A stretch of DNA of 64,000 nucleotides from Lichenostomus cassidix (Eukaryota > Chordata > Aves > Passeriformes > Meliphagidae), in NCBI GenBank assembly GCA_008360975.2, contig CM039182.1:83297405-83361404 (forward strand), given 5' to 3'. The notes under the pieces were generated by a model, which saw only the letters and a list, made by a program, of their open reading frames with translations, had not been told where the DNA came from and made no database searches. The translations under genes were made by a program, and so were the position numbers. Positions 1 through 11,757 of this stretch are shown one piece after another. Each line of letters begins with the position of its first letter. Position 1 is the stretch's first letter.

Positions 1-3000
1 AAACAATTCAGTGCAGTATTTTACTGCAAATATTGCCTACCTGATACAGTATAACTCTTCTTTAAAGACAAAATTAATAGCTTAAGAGAGCTATCTTCTC
101 TGCTTTAGTTTCCTAAATTGGAAGGATTTGACTGTGCTCTTTTATTTAAAATAGTCTGTAAGAGTCTGTTTCACTTAGGAAGCATTGGATTGCTCTCATC
201 CTAAAAACAGCTTCTGAGTTTTAATGTGCAGCTAAGGTCTAAGGTAATTTTTCTTTTAACTTTAGAGATAATTTTAAATCTATTTTGAATTCTGAATTTC
301 CATTGCCTGAGGTCTTGCTTTTTTTTCCCCAGAGAAATTCACTGATTTTCCTTGTGACTTTGAAATCTGCCCTGAGTATAAACAGCAGGTTATACTGGGT
401 TTGGATCTACACTGCTGTCACACTTTCATTATCAACAGCATTTAAATTTTCATTTGCTGATCAAACAATTGTTTTCATATTCTGGAAAATTAATATCACT
501 TTTTTTCTGTACCCCAACACTGTTACAGAGTTCTGGCAGATTGTTTGTCTTCTGTTCCTACATCAACTTCTGTCCCTAAATCAGCTTCTTGGTGGGGCCA
601 TAAGCATGGGAAAATTTGGCAGCTTCCATATTGCCTCTAGGGACAGCAGAATTGCAAATGCTAGCTGAAATGCCTGATTTTGTTCTGAGGTTTTTCCACT
701 GGTGAGTTTTTTAATTCCCTCTCCTTGATCTTCAGCAGTCCTCAGCAATTCCACCAGAGTAAGGAGATACAGAAAGCCTCAGAAGAGCCTGTTTGGCTAG
801 GAGTCCAAAAGAGACTGCATTCTTTAACAGCTGGCTTCCAATCTCCTTCATTGTGTTCTGCTGTTCAGTAGTACTTCTTACAGGCCCTGTTAATGACCCT
901 GGAAAAATTGCCAGATTTTTCTGCCCATTTAGGGATGAGGCTTCTCTCCACTGAATCCTTTTATTAAATCAAGTTTTTATTTGCTACAGAAGCTAAATCA
1001 GCCTGAATGTTGTTCTCTGTAACAGTTTATTGTCTACAGTTTGCTCTGAGGAAACTCAGCTATCTCTTAGAGCGAAAGCTCTAATTTCCATGCCTGAATA
1101 ATGAATGTATTTTACTACTACTACTAATGTAAACACGCATTTAAAGTAACTACTAAAACTATCATTTGACAGTGCAAAATGTCTTAGTAATGGTGTCTTT
1201 GCAGTAAGGTGCTTAAATCCCTGTGCTCATTCCTATCTTCACAACTGCTGAGTGAATTTTGAATCTGATGTGGGTATTATGACATCAGTTTGGGAACTGT
1301 GCAGACCTACTGGACTGATTTTTGTAGGTATAAAAATATATAGACATTAGCAAGCACTACTATTCTGTCACATTGAGGCCAACAGACACTAGACACAGTG
1401 AAGACAAAAAAGTTCTATCTGAAAGACTTTTTCACCTGGCCTGCAATCTAAAATTGTAGGGGCTTCTAATACTGGCTGATATGTCTGTAACACTCCCATC
1501 CAACATGCCAAAATCTGGATGAAATCTAGTGAATTTAGTATCTGCTGGGTCTAGGGTATTCTGACGATGCAGTACTGGGCACTCAATATTGTTGCATCAA
1601 ACAGGTAATTGTCTAAATTAGGCTAAAAAGAGGCCTTTCAGTTTCTCCCCCGCCAGGTAAGACATCAGTACCAACTTGTAGGATACTTTCCACTAGACAT
1701 CACTATCAGGGATGAACTAACAATGCACTCAGTCATTTACGTAAGATCCCAAATTGAATATGATCATGAAAAATACTGAAATCTTCTTATTAAACTTGGG
1801 TCAAAGAAGAAGGACACTTCAACTTCTTAAATTCAGTCATAAGGAAATTATACCATGTGTCCTTGGCAGTCTTCTCCTTCCAAGAATAAGTCACCTGCTA
1901 GATTCTGGATCTTACTTTCCCAGTAGTAGAATGTTTGGATTGCTGAAAATTATTTTAGTTGGATCAGACCCTTGTATTTAATTAACGGCTATTACATCTA
2001 TATGTGGGCAATTGTATTTAGCAGATTTTAGGCATGACTCCCAGTTGGGCAGGAATGTTCCCAGAGATGTGTATACTCATACTGTGAAATCATATGGATA
2101 GAGGTTAACTGTGCCCACGCTGTGAAAAGCAAACAGCAAAAAATGGCTAACTACAGAAAATTAAAAGTATACTAAATATTAACTAAAATAAATTAACGTT
2201 CCTACAAATAGCTCTGGAGACAATATGCTCTCTCCAAAGTTATGAGTTAGACAATGAAGTTCACACTGTCTTTTAAAAAAAATTCTTTGCTCCACTAGAG
2301 GTATGTTCGAGGAATCAAAGTATGTAATCTTTTGGCTGCATTTAAGGAGTACAAATATTTACCCCCTAACACTGATAAAAATTTTCTTAAAATGCCTGTT
2401 ACCATTCTCTTTTTATCTCACTTGGATGATCACTTCATTAAAAAATGATTTAAATCTCACTTTAAAAATCTTCACCTACAACAGAAAGAGGTTGTTTTTG
2501 AAATAAATTGAGTGTCTTCAGGAGATGGAATTAAAAAGGTTTGAGGGTGGGAAGATACACAGCTGCTGGGTAATTCCCCCTACCTGCCATCTGCAGCTGG
2601 CATTTATTACAGCCTTCAAGCCATTTTTGCAAAAAATCTGCTGTGGTTCCTCTGTTCCTGTTACTGACTTTCAATCAGTCCTATAGGCTTTTATTCCTGA
2701 AGTGAATCAATACAGAGAGTAATTTTCAAAAGGCCTAAGACATCCATACTCTATTTGCATTTAGAACATTATTTCAGCTTCTTTCCCAAGGAGCAAATAT
2801 CCCCAGCAGCAAGACCACATCTTTTCATATCTGTACAGGGAAAAGGACGATGTGTCACTTTGGGAAAAGATATAAAGATATTATTGGCTTATGTATTTGA
2901 AGATTTATTTTTTAAAATATACCTGCACAAAATACAAAAGAAAGAAGATGGGAACCATGCTCTTTGAATTTATGTAATGCTAATAATTTCAGAACAGATT

Positions 3001-6000
3001 GCATAGTAATCCTTCAGAAAAATGGATTCTCTGAAAAAATGTAAAACATACCTTGGTTAGAAAAAATGAACAAAAATTCCTTACTATTAGCTCAAATTAG
3101 TTCAATTTCAAATTAGATTTCCTGTGTTGAGTTTAAATTCTACAACACATCTTCAAGACAGAAAATAAGTGAAAGGGTGGTGAAAATCTGTGGGTGTTCT
3201 ATCTGTGGCACTCAGAAGTGTTTCATAATTTGGTTGTAGATACAGCAACAGGAAGATCTTCTACAGAGGGGTATTCACTAACCCTTGTTTATTCCTCCTT
3301 ATTGTGCAAGCGCAAATGACTATCTCAATTTTATAATAAGAGTGCTAAGAAACTAAAGGAATAACTTAATCAGGGTTATTAGATTAAGAATACAACACAC
3401 TTCAGAACTCTGACTAGCTGCAAGGTAATGCTTTCAGCATTTGTGTAAAATGCAAACAAAGCCTTGAGAAATGTCAAAAATTGAATCTCTTGTTAAAATT
3501 GTTGTGGTCTACTGGCTTTTCAGAATTATATGGCTCAAAAAAGCAAATTAACCCCCTGCATTGCTTAATTTTGAGAGTATAATTAATTTTCTTTCATATA
3601 CAGAATGTAGAACTTGTTTGAGCTCACAGTGAATATATATTTTTAATTAGTTTAGTGTTGCCAAAACCTCAGAAAATATACAGCAGCCTGAAGAGTCATG
3701 CAACAGAAATCTTCCTGCTCCATTTGCTTTATCAGACATATATCAATTATTTACCAGGCAGAAGGTGCAATATTATTTAGGGTCATTGAATCTATGGAAA
3801 ATAGCATCTGACATTTCTGGAACAGAATGACATTGCAAGAGCTTCCTGGTATTCATCTATCAAAGATGTGTCGCTGAGTAACCTCCAAGTTAGCACAAAG
3901 CAGGCCAGTTTGGACAAATGCATTTCTCCTGCCCACAGAAAATATGCCCTGAGGCATGAGTACTAGAGTAGCACTCAGAAATCCACAAGAACTATATGAT
4001 TAATTCTAGAAATAAAAGCATGTCATTCATGCTATCTGTCTGTATGGCATTTTCTGCTTTCTGAATGATAAGATTTTTGCCTCTAAAATTTTATCTTGAG
4101 TTAGTTGGAGGCCAATATGACTTCTGTTTGTGTGAGTTGGAATAGTCAGCCTCTCTCACACCAATGTGCATTTTTTATTTCACAGGGCAAAAGACTGATC
4201 TCTTGTTCCTTGTGGTCTGAGAAAATTCTCTTTCAGTGAGATGCTCAAAATGCAAGGGAGGTCCAAACTTGGTTCAGTGGGCTTAGCTGGACAGAAGTTG
4301 TGAAAGTTAGTCTAAACCTCTCAGATATCAGCTTGGCAAGATTAAGAGCACACTCCCCTTCCACACTCTGCACCCACAAAGCACAGAGTAGGATAGCAGG
4401 CATAGGCAGTAAAAGTTAAATAGGCACATCTTACTCTCACCTGGCCTGAGGAATGTGGGAACGGTTTGCAGTGGAAATGGTAGGAATTTTTTCAAATTCA
4501 ACACGTGCAGAATCTGTACAAATACTTTATATACCTGCAGTTACAGTGAGTGTTTAATAACATGCAGGAAGAAATATTTTAGCCAGTGAAATGCAAGATT
4601 AGTAGTTTTTTGCCTGAGAATCCACATGTGAACAGAGTAGTGGCCAGAAACCAGAGCCTGTGCCAGGCTTCCAGCACCTGCACCAACTTTGAGAAGCAGC
4701 AGACAAACATGGTCCAGCTATCATGCTTCTTTGTGACTGAACTAGCCCCTAACAGAATTAAGACTAAGTATCCATGGGGACTGAGTTCACTGCTACAGGA
4801 TTCAAGATGAAGGCTAAAGCAAAAATTTAACCCAACTCATCTTAAACAAGCTAAGTGGAACCCTAATTCTTCATGTCTATTTGCTCAGGCAAGCCTACCC
4901 GCCCCTGAGAAGCACTTCTGAACACTACAGCTATGTTGTTCACTTACCTGGGTAAAGGAGTGGGGGTTTGGAAGAGTTCCTGCAGTTTGGTGCAGAGAAG
5001 TAAAGGTCCATTAAGTTCCATTAACCTCCCTCTTCAGCTGGTATAGACTGCCAAAACATCAACAGATACAGAAGAAACAGTGGGCCCCACATGCTGGTCA
5101 TTATGCTGGAGTCTATCAAATGGATGAGGTTTAAATGTGAGGGATATTGTGCCATGTTAGGCTCCATCTGGTCTAGAAGAACTGTTAACCACTTGCCTTG
5201 AAGAATTTAATAAAATGGCACAGGACTAACTTCTGCTGACATTAAAGCTGACCCAAGCAGATGTTGTAGAGCTATGAAAAGCCTGTGCAGCTCTAGCTGA
5301 CAGTCTTGGGACAAGATTTGCACAAAACAGTAAGGGCTGGCTGCCCAGAATGAGAAATATGTTGCCTTATGTTAAGAACAACTGAAGGCTATGTATTGAT
5401 AGGTGTTGAAACTTTTGTTCAACTGCTGATACAACAGATATGTATTAAAATTATGAAATTAATATGTGGTCATATTACATACAGCCATGATTTTATTTTT
5501 TGACAAGTAGGCATTTAGTACACAAAAGTATTTTGTTGCCAGGGCAGATGCAGCATGCTGCTACTTTTGAGTTCCTTTTTAGAAGTCAAGGTATATTAGA
5601 AGTATTAACATTACTGCCATGGCATGTGTTTACACAGCCAAGGCCTGCAGAGTTTTTTTTGGGAATTGCCACAATAGCCTTCCAGTATTTTTCCTGCTTG
5701 AGGCCTGATACTAAGAGAATGATTTTTTTCACCTGTCATTCTAGACACAGCTAGCAATAACTGGTGACTGAGGCAGCCGGGAGTATCTTTATAGCAACTG
5801 CCCCATGTACACATATTGTTCCTTGATGCACAAAATTTTGTTTTCTACAACTGTTATTACTCTCCTGTTTAGCTCAGTGGAACAGTATAAATGCATGAGC
5901 TGATCTCAACCATTAGAATTTGAAATTGCAAGTTATTTAAGAAGGCCATGGGAATTGTGGAGTTTTTTTAAGTGTATATATGTATAAGCGCACACTTTCA

Positions 6001-6230
6001 GTAAAATTTACTATAGTGTGTTGTGTAAAGAAAAGAAGGAGGGGAATAAACATAATAAACATAATAAACATACAGTCTTCCCCCAACCAAGCAGTAAAAA
6101 AATTGCCTTCCTGTTGTAATAGAACAGCTGGCTACCAGCTAAGCTCCAGCTGTGAGTGGAATAGCTCTGCTGTGCCACACCAGGAAGCAGTATGCTGAAA
6201 TAGGAAATGTGAGGTTTGTACAGAAGTGTA
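1..6230. other. AT-rich unique non-coding DNA
   Basis: No gene, RNA gene or recognisable transposon is visible here. Stop codons are dense in all frames. The longest open frame, 285-668 on the plus strand (127 codons), is rich in Phe and Leu from T-rich sequence and shows no domain. Several AATAAA-like and TATA-like words occur, as expected by chance at this base composition. The stretch could be intronic or intergenic. Confidence 0.7.
6045..6071. repeat. Short tandem repeat, 9-bp unit x3
   Basis: Three perfect consecutive copies of AATAAACAT are seen (6045-6053, 6054-6062, 6063-6071). Each unit contains the word AATAAA, but nothing nearby suggests a working transcript end. It is probably a minor slippage repeat. 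Confidence 0.85.
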
Positions 6231-6239
6231 CCTCCAGAA

Positions 6240-6745
6240 AGCAGGGACAGCATGGATACTGACTAAGGGAAGGCAAATCAGGAGCTAAGGGGCACCCAAG
6301 GCCTGTAGAGCACAGGACTCACCTGCTTAGGCTTGTCCCACCACTCCCAGCATGGGAAGCAAGGCAGACCTTTGGAAACAAGAGCCAGATGGAACTCCAA
6401 ACCCAGACTGTAAGAAAATACAGCAGCGACGAAGCCAGGGTGGGACCAACCTAGGAATCCAGCCATGGGTCAGGGCCTGGCTGTGCCATCCCTGAAGGGC
6501 TGCAGGGCCAGGCTAGATCCAGGCTGGGATAAAGGTGCTCCATGGGCGCGCAGGGACTGTAGCTGGGCCGGACACAGCAACCCTCTGATACAGCTCAGGA
6601 AAGAAGGGGAGGCTTCCTGGCAGAGGTCAGATAGAGCTCCTGAGCCCACAGGTGTTGGAGAAATCCCAGTTCCCTCACCTCACCTTGGTCAGAGCTGCTC
6701 CATCCCTGGAGTTTGTTACTGGGGAAGGCCTGCTCCATTCTGAAT
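6240..6745. other. GC-rich block of unknown origin
   Basis: Base composition changes here from AT-rich to clearly GC-richer, with short CTGG, CAGGG and CCATCC words and one GGGCGCGC-like cluster near 6545. The plus-strand open frame 6465-6743 (92 codons) and the minus-strand frame 6278-6466 follow from the stop-poor composition. Neither has a domain I recognise, and no convincing exon with flanking splice sites is apparent. It could be a very old, unrecognisable transposon or a local GC-biased segment. Confidence 0.4.
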
Positions 6746-9700
6746 GCTGGCTGTAGGAATAAACAGCAGCAGAACCAGAGAAACTAAAAAATGCCACTGC
6801 AATTTAATTTCCTCTTACCTGATAGGTTTGCAGGTATTTGGGTTTTTTTAAAATATCAGATCATATGCTGCAGAACTTTTATCTTGTCCACGTCATTTTC
6901 AAGGGAGAAAGCCTCAGATGCATCAGGCTGGAGATCCTTGCCTGTGGTTGCACTTCTCTTGTAACTTTTTACGGCTGTGCAAGAATGGAGATGAGATTCA
7001 GAGACTGCAAAAGGGAGCATACTTGAATGAATGTCCTAATGAAGAGGATGCCAAATTGAAAGAGTCTCCTGCTGCACCACTGCCTTCTCCTAGCAATGTG
7101 TTTTCTATTGACTCTTTCACTCAAAGTGCATGGCTCCTTTTTGACCTGTTGTGTAGCTATGCTTTTGGGATTGGGTGACAAGCTTCCCACATAGCCCAAA
7201 GATAGGTTTGCCTTGTCAAAAGCCACGGGGAGGCTTTAAGTGTCTAAAGCTGGGTTTTATTTGAAAAAAAACACAGATAAAACTGAAAATGCAGAAACTG
7301 CATTTCTGTGGAGCAAGACAGTAAAATAAAAAGGGGTTTTATATAAGCTGCTTTCAATGTATCCTTTCTGTCAGACTTGTGATATGTCTGGCAATTTTTA
7401 AAAGAAATAATAAATGCAACTCAAATCTCCAGAAAAAAATTTCTTCTCTATAACCTCTAAGGTATAGTTTGGTGTTTCCTGGCTGCTTAGAAGCTACTTG
7501 GTCTCTGCTTACGCTGCAGGTGCCTGACCTGTTTGTCAAAAGTTGAGTTTTGAACCCCATTGTTTGCTCACAAAGGCTTCCTAAGCTTTTTATCATAAAT
7601 TAAACTTGGAGCTACAATCTCCCATACTCCTTTCGTCTCAAGGCACAGAGTACTGCACAAAGCAGTTACTAAATGTCCTCACTGCCTGGACATCCTTTTT
7701 TAACAAGCCATAACTTTACTTGTTTGATTTTGTTTTGGTTTGTTTTTTTTAAGTGATAAATAAGGTAAACCTGTTTATTTTGAAACTGTAGCTTAAATGA
7801 TTCTGGGAAGAAAAAAAAGGAAAAATCTGTAAATTTTGTTGGGAGTTGCCCTGTCCAGGTTTTGTCTGAACAGGAATATACAGCCTTCTAATTTTTAACT
7901 AAGTTCTAAACCATCACCACAAAAGGTATTTGTTCAGTTTTGTTGGCTAGACAGACTAAATAAAATTACATTTGTCTATAACAAATTGATGATGCTCTTC
8001 GGTGTTTGTATTAGCAAAGAGAAATTCTTCATTTAGAGTTGGATTTCTTTGCTGCCCTGGATTTTGTAACTCATTTAGGGTAAACCCTTTTCCTTATTTT
8101 TTTGTGTAACTCCATGCTCTTGTCATAACTAGCTAGTTGACTTATACATACACAAATGCCTAGATGCAAAGGAATGGTGACATTCTGCATTATCCCTGCT
8201 AAATATGGAGTAGAACAGAAACAAGGTCCTTACCACTGCTGCGTGTTCCTTATGTAGTCTCTAGTCTCCATGCATAATCTCCAGCAGCAGACAGAGATTG
8301 ACCCATGCATACTAGATATGCTTCCTCTGTGGTGAGTATGGCATTTACTCATGGTCATATTTTAGAACAAAACCCAACTTTGCCACCAGTTTTGACGTAG
8401 AAGCCCAGCTGCAATTATGAGTTGAAATTTCAAATATCCTTAGTGTACTCTTTGAAGGTGATTGCTTTGGGTTGTTATAAAAACTCAGGAGTTATGAAAA
8501 CTCCTACTTATTTCTCTCTACTCCAAACTGTCTTAGGTGTCTGTCTCTGTGTACTCCCCACCCCCACTAGGATGAAGCACACCTTTCAGTCTATAAAGGT
8601 GTCATGTAGAACAAAAGAAAGAATTAGAAAGAAGGATCTTTGATGTCTTTGATGTAAATAATGTTGCCTTTGACATCAATTTCATGAGTCATTGTTGCAG
8701 GCAATATCCTGGCTCATCTTTCACCAGTAAACCCTCCTCTACTGTTATTAACAGTGGTTTCCTTTCTCACTGCAAAGCATTTTGGCACCAAACTGTTCTG
8801 AATTACAACAGCAAAACATTAACAAAAGAATTATAGCTGGATATTGTTTTTCTCTGCCCGATCACACATACTAGATGCCTGGTGAGCGTATGAGTTAATG
8901 CTCCCTGCAATATTGTTTTTGTGCTCCTTTGTTTCACAAGCTGCAGTGCTGAGCCACTGACACTCTGGGAAATGCTATTGGCTTTGTTTTCTGCCATTTA
9001 ATTTCCTGTAGTTGAGACTATCAGAAGATCTTGTAAGCACAATGGTGTCCTGTAAACCATAAATTGGGAACAGATACACTGAGATCTCATGATGTGTTCT
9101 TTTTTTTTTCCCAAATCCATCATGTGTTTTGTATTGAAATGTTGATATCAGTTTCATTAAGTGGAAGTAGAGGAAAACAAGTGTTTGGAATACAGTGGTG
9201 CAGTCTGCAGTAGAAAAATACGAATCTACTAGCCTTTTAAGAAGGTGACTCATTAGTTTTTCTACATTTATGTCATCATTTTAAGGAACTTCTGAAATGT
9301 TCTAAAAACCAAAAATATACAAAACCTAAATACTTTTTTCATTATTTGTATATATTTAATACTTCTCTTGTGTACTCTTCTTTCAATCAAGCGCTGCTGT
9401 TAAGGTATCTCCAGAAAATGGCCTGCATGCATGACTGCACCCTGTCTCTGGGTGACACAGCCAACTGCAATATAAAAGTGAGCTGTCTGTGTCACATAAC
9501 AGATAGCTGTTGTTGAAAAAGTCTGTACAGTCTGACCAAACTTCAGATTTGATAAAAAACCCATAAAGATTGGCCATTCTTTCAGCTTACTTCAAATTTA
9601 TTTATGTTTCATTGTGTGGTAGTCACATGGAAGAATACCCTACTTCAAATTAAATATGAAACTTATGTTCTAAAATAAACCGAAATTTCAATAATACTTC

Positions 9701-10874
9701 ATATTTATTGCAATATACCCAGTGGATTTTGAATTGAAAGCTGGTCTTAATTTGACTGTAATAACCTTTGTCCAAAACTACTTCACTTTTTTTTGTAACA
9801 AAAAGTGTAGAAAACACATTTTTGAAGCGTGAATGCTCAAAGCTGGAAGCAAATTTTTAATTACATGCACACTATAAAAGTTTACAAGTAGGGCTCTGGT
9901 GGCTAGTTTTGCAAATCACCTTCCTCTTAAATTGGTCATAATCTTGAAACTTGCAGTTCAATCTAAAACTGTAAGGTGAAAGTCAGATGTATACTTTGAT
10001 CTCTATTGGACTAGTTAATATGCAAGTCAGATGATAGTTTCATTACTCCCATATGAATAAGCTGGGTGACTGAGTAATGCAGCATGAATTTCAAGCCGTG
10101 TATTACAAATGCATTTGAATAATTTGCAAATGATTGTGTGCTAGTCAATTTAATTTCTAATTTTTTGGAAAAGTTGATATTGCTGTATTATATCTTTTAG
10201 AGCCACCCATAAAGAAGGGCAAGCTGAGACTTAAGAATGCAGTAGCAGAAAAGATACCTTACTCTGGGACTCGACTGCCCCCGATGAATTTGTCTTCCTA
10301 ACTTTGGAAGTCACGGATAATAGCAAGCAGAGAAGCTGGTCTGAGAAAATACTTTTATAAGGTTAATCATCTGACTTATTACGGAAAATTTATCAAATGA
10401 GAGTGTGACAGCAAGTTACAGAGAAGAGCTGGCATTCACCCCACAGGCGAGACAAGTTTGGATATGTAACATTTTAATTTCAGATGTTACCTTTTTTCTA
10501 TTACATCTCTCCATGATATCTGAATCAAAATAGCAGGAAAACTTCTGAGGGTCAGGAAGTGGCAATGCACAATGCGTGCAGGCACCTGACTTGTTAAAGT
10601 GTAACATTTGTAACTCATCAGGAAAGGATGGGACACCTGTATAGCCCCATCCTTAAGTTTATTTTATATAATAAAATAGGAAAATATCTATATTTCCTCA
10701 AATAAAAGCTTTCCGTCCTTTGCTCTTGGCAGTCTTGTGTTTGGAAGGCCTGGGATGTTGCATGCTCAGAGTGCTCCTGTGTTGCTACCTCCTGGCAAAC
10801 ATGCTGCTTGTCTGCTGGCCCTCACCTGAGCCCTGGGTCTGCTAGCATGGCTTTGTGCTGCCTCTGACTGAAAG
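6746..10874. other. AT-rich unique non-coding DNA
   Basis: No gene or transposon is recognised. Open frames are short and lack family features. A homopolymer-rich segment lies around 7735-7760 and a T tract near 9102-9111. The subregion 10020-10160 is dense in octamer-like and AT-rich homeodomain-like words and is listed separately as a possible regulatory element. Confidence 0.65.
10020..10160. promoter_or_regulatory. Possible conserved non-coding element
   Basis: The stretch contains the palindromic word ATTTGCAAAT (near 10121-10130), which matches POU/octamer-type sites, followed by TGATTG and several TAAT-type words (TTAATTT, AATAATT). Clusters like this are common in vertebrate developmental enhancers. 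This is inferred from word content only; AT-rich DNA gives such words by chance and no conservation can be seen from one sequence. Confidence 0.15.
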
Positions 10875-11290
10875 AAGGATGTAGCACGGGTAAAGCAGGT
10901 AGAGAAGGGCAGCTAAATTGGTTTAAGAGCTTGGACGAGCTGTGCTATGAGGAAAAGAGTGCTTAGTTTAGAACAGAGAGTTCTGAGGAGAGGCCATGTG
11001 GGTGAAGCTCAAAACCCACAAGGGCAGTGATGAATGCTGAACTGCTCTTGGCCAGCTCCCACAGTACTGCAGCCAGGTGCCACTTGAGGAAACTAACAGA
11101 GCAGTTCAGGATGGATAAGAGAAACTATTGTCCCTATGTAGCAGTGGCCTTAGTGAATGTCTTGGGACAGGAGGATCAGGAGGCAGGCTGCATCAGCAGC
11201 CTGGAAAAAAATAGGGGATAAATAATCACATATACTAGGTTCTTAACCTGATAAAGTAAGCAGAGAGGTTGCCCTTTAACAAGTCTTGCT
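10875..11290 (+). mobile_element. Diverged CR1-like LINE fragment
   Basis: The order of words at 10877-11000 follows the distal ORF2 of CR1 retrotransposons. A GAAGGATGT start is followed by a GGGCAGCTAAATTGGT block, then GAGCTGTGCTATGAGGAAAAG (compare CR1 'ctTATGAGGAaAGgctgag'), then GAGGAGAGGCC. Similarity fades after about 11000, where the sequence stays GC-richer until about 11200. CR1 is a non-LTR retrotransposon of birds and reptiles that inserts as 5'-truncated copies. This copy has no intact frame; the plus-strand frame 11027-11221 (64 codons) does not match the CR1 protein. An alternative is another old LINE. The boundaries are approximate. Confidence 0.5.
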
Positions 11291-11720
11291 TAAAAACCAA
11301 ACTCACACCATGGGTACTAGGAAAGTGTGGAGGGGGCAGAAAACGAAGGGGATAGGCTTGCATGATGTTAGTATGCAGCATCTGCTCTGACCATTACTGT
11401 AGAGCAACTATAGGGAAGGATGGACCATAGGACTGATCCAGGAGGACATTTTGAATGTTCTCTATCTTAAATCTTGAGATTATGCCAATAAACAGAGGTA
11501 TTTTAATGAATGCTTGTCATTTATCGAAAACTTGATTTTTAGTCTTTGTCGAAATCATTCTTTTTAATGCACACAAGAGAGTGATCAGTGAAAGATGAAT
11601 GCTGTCTTAACTTTCTTAAGGAAGGTTAAATTGTCTGGAAATTACTTCATGATTGAAATATTTCACAGTAGAGCCACAGATAGAAATTGCACTTTTGTGT
11701 CTCTGAATCTGTTCAGAACC

Positions 11721-11757
11721 TTTTGTTTTTTTTTTTTTTTTTGCTTTCTTTTTGTCT
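11721..11757 (+). repeat. Poly-T tract
   Basis: A nearly pure T run with isolated G and C bases. It is the source of the Phe-rich open frame across this place. No adjacent retrotransposon end is recognisable, so it is classed as simple low-complexity DNA. Confidence 0.8.
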
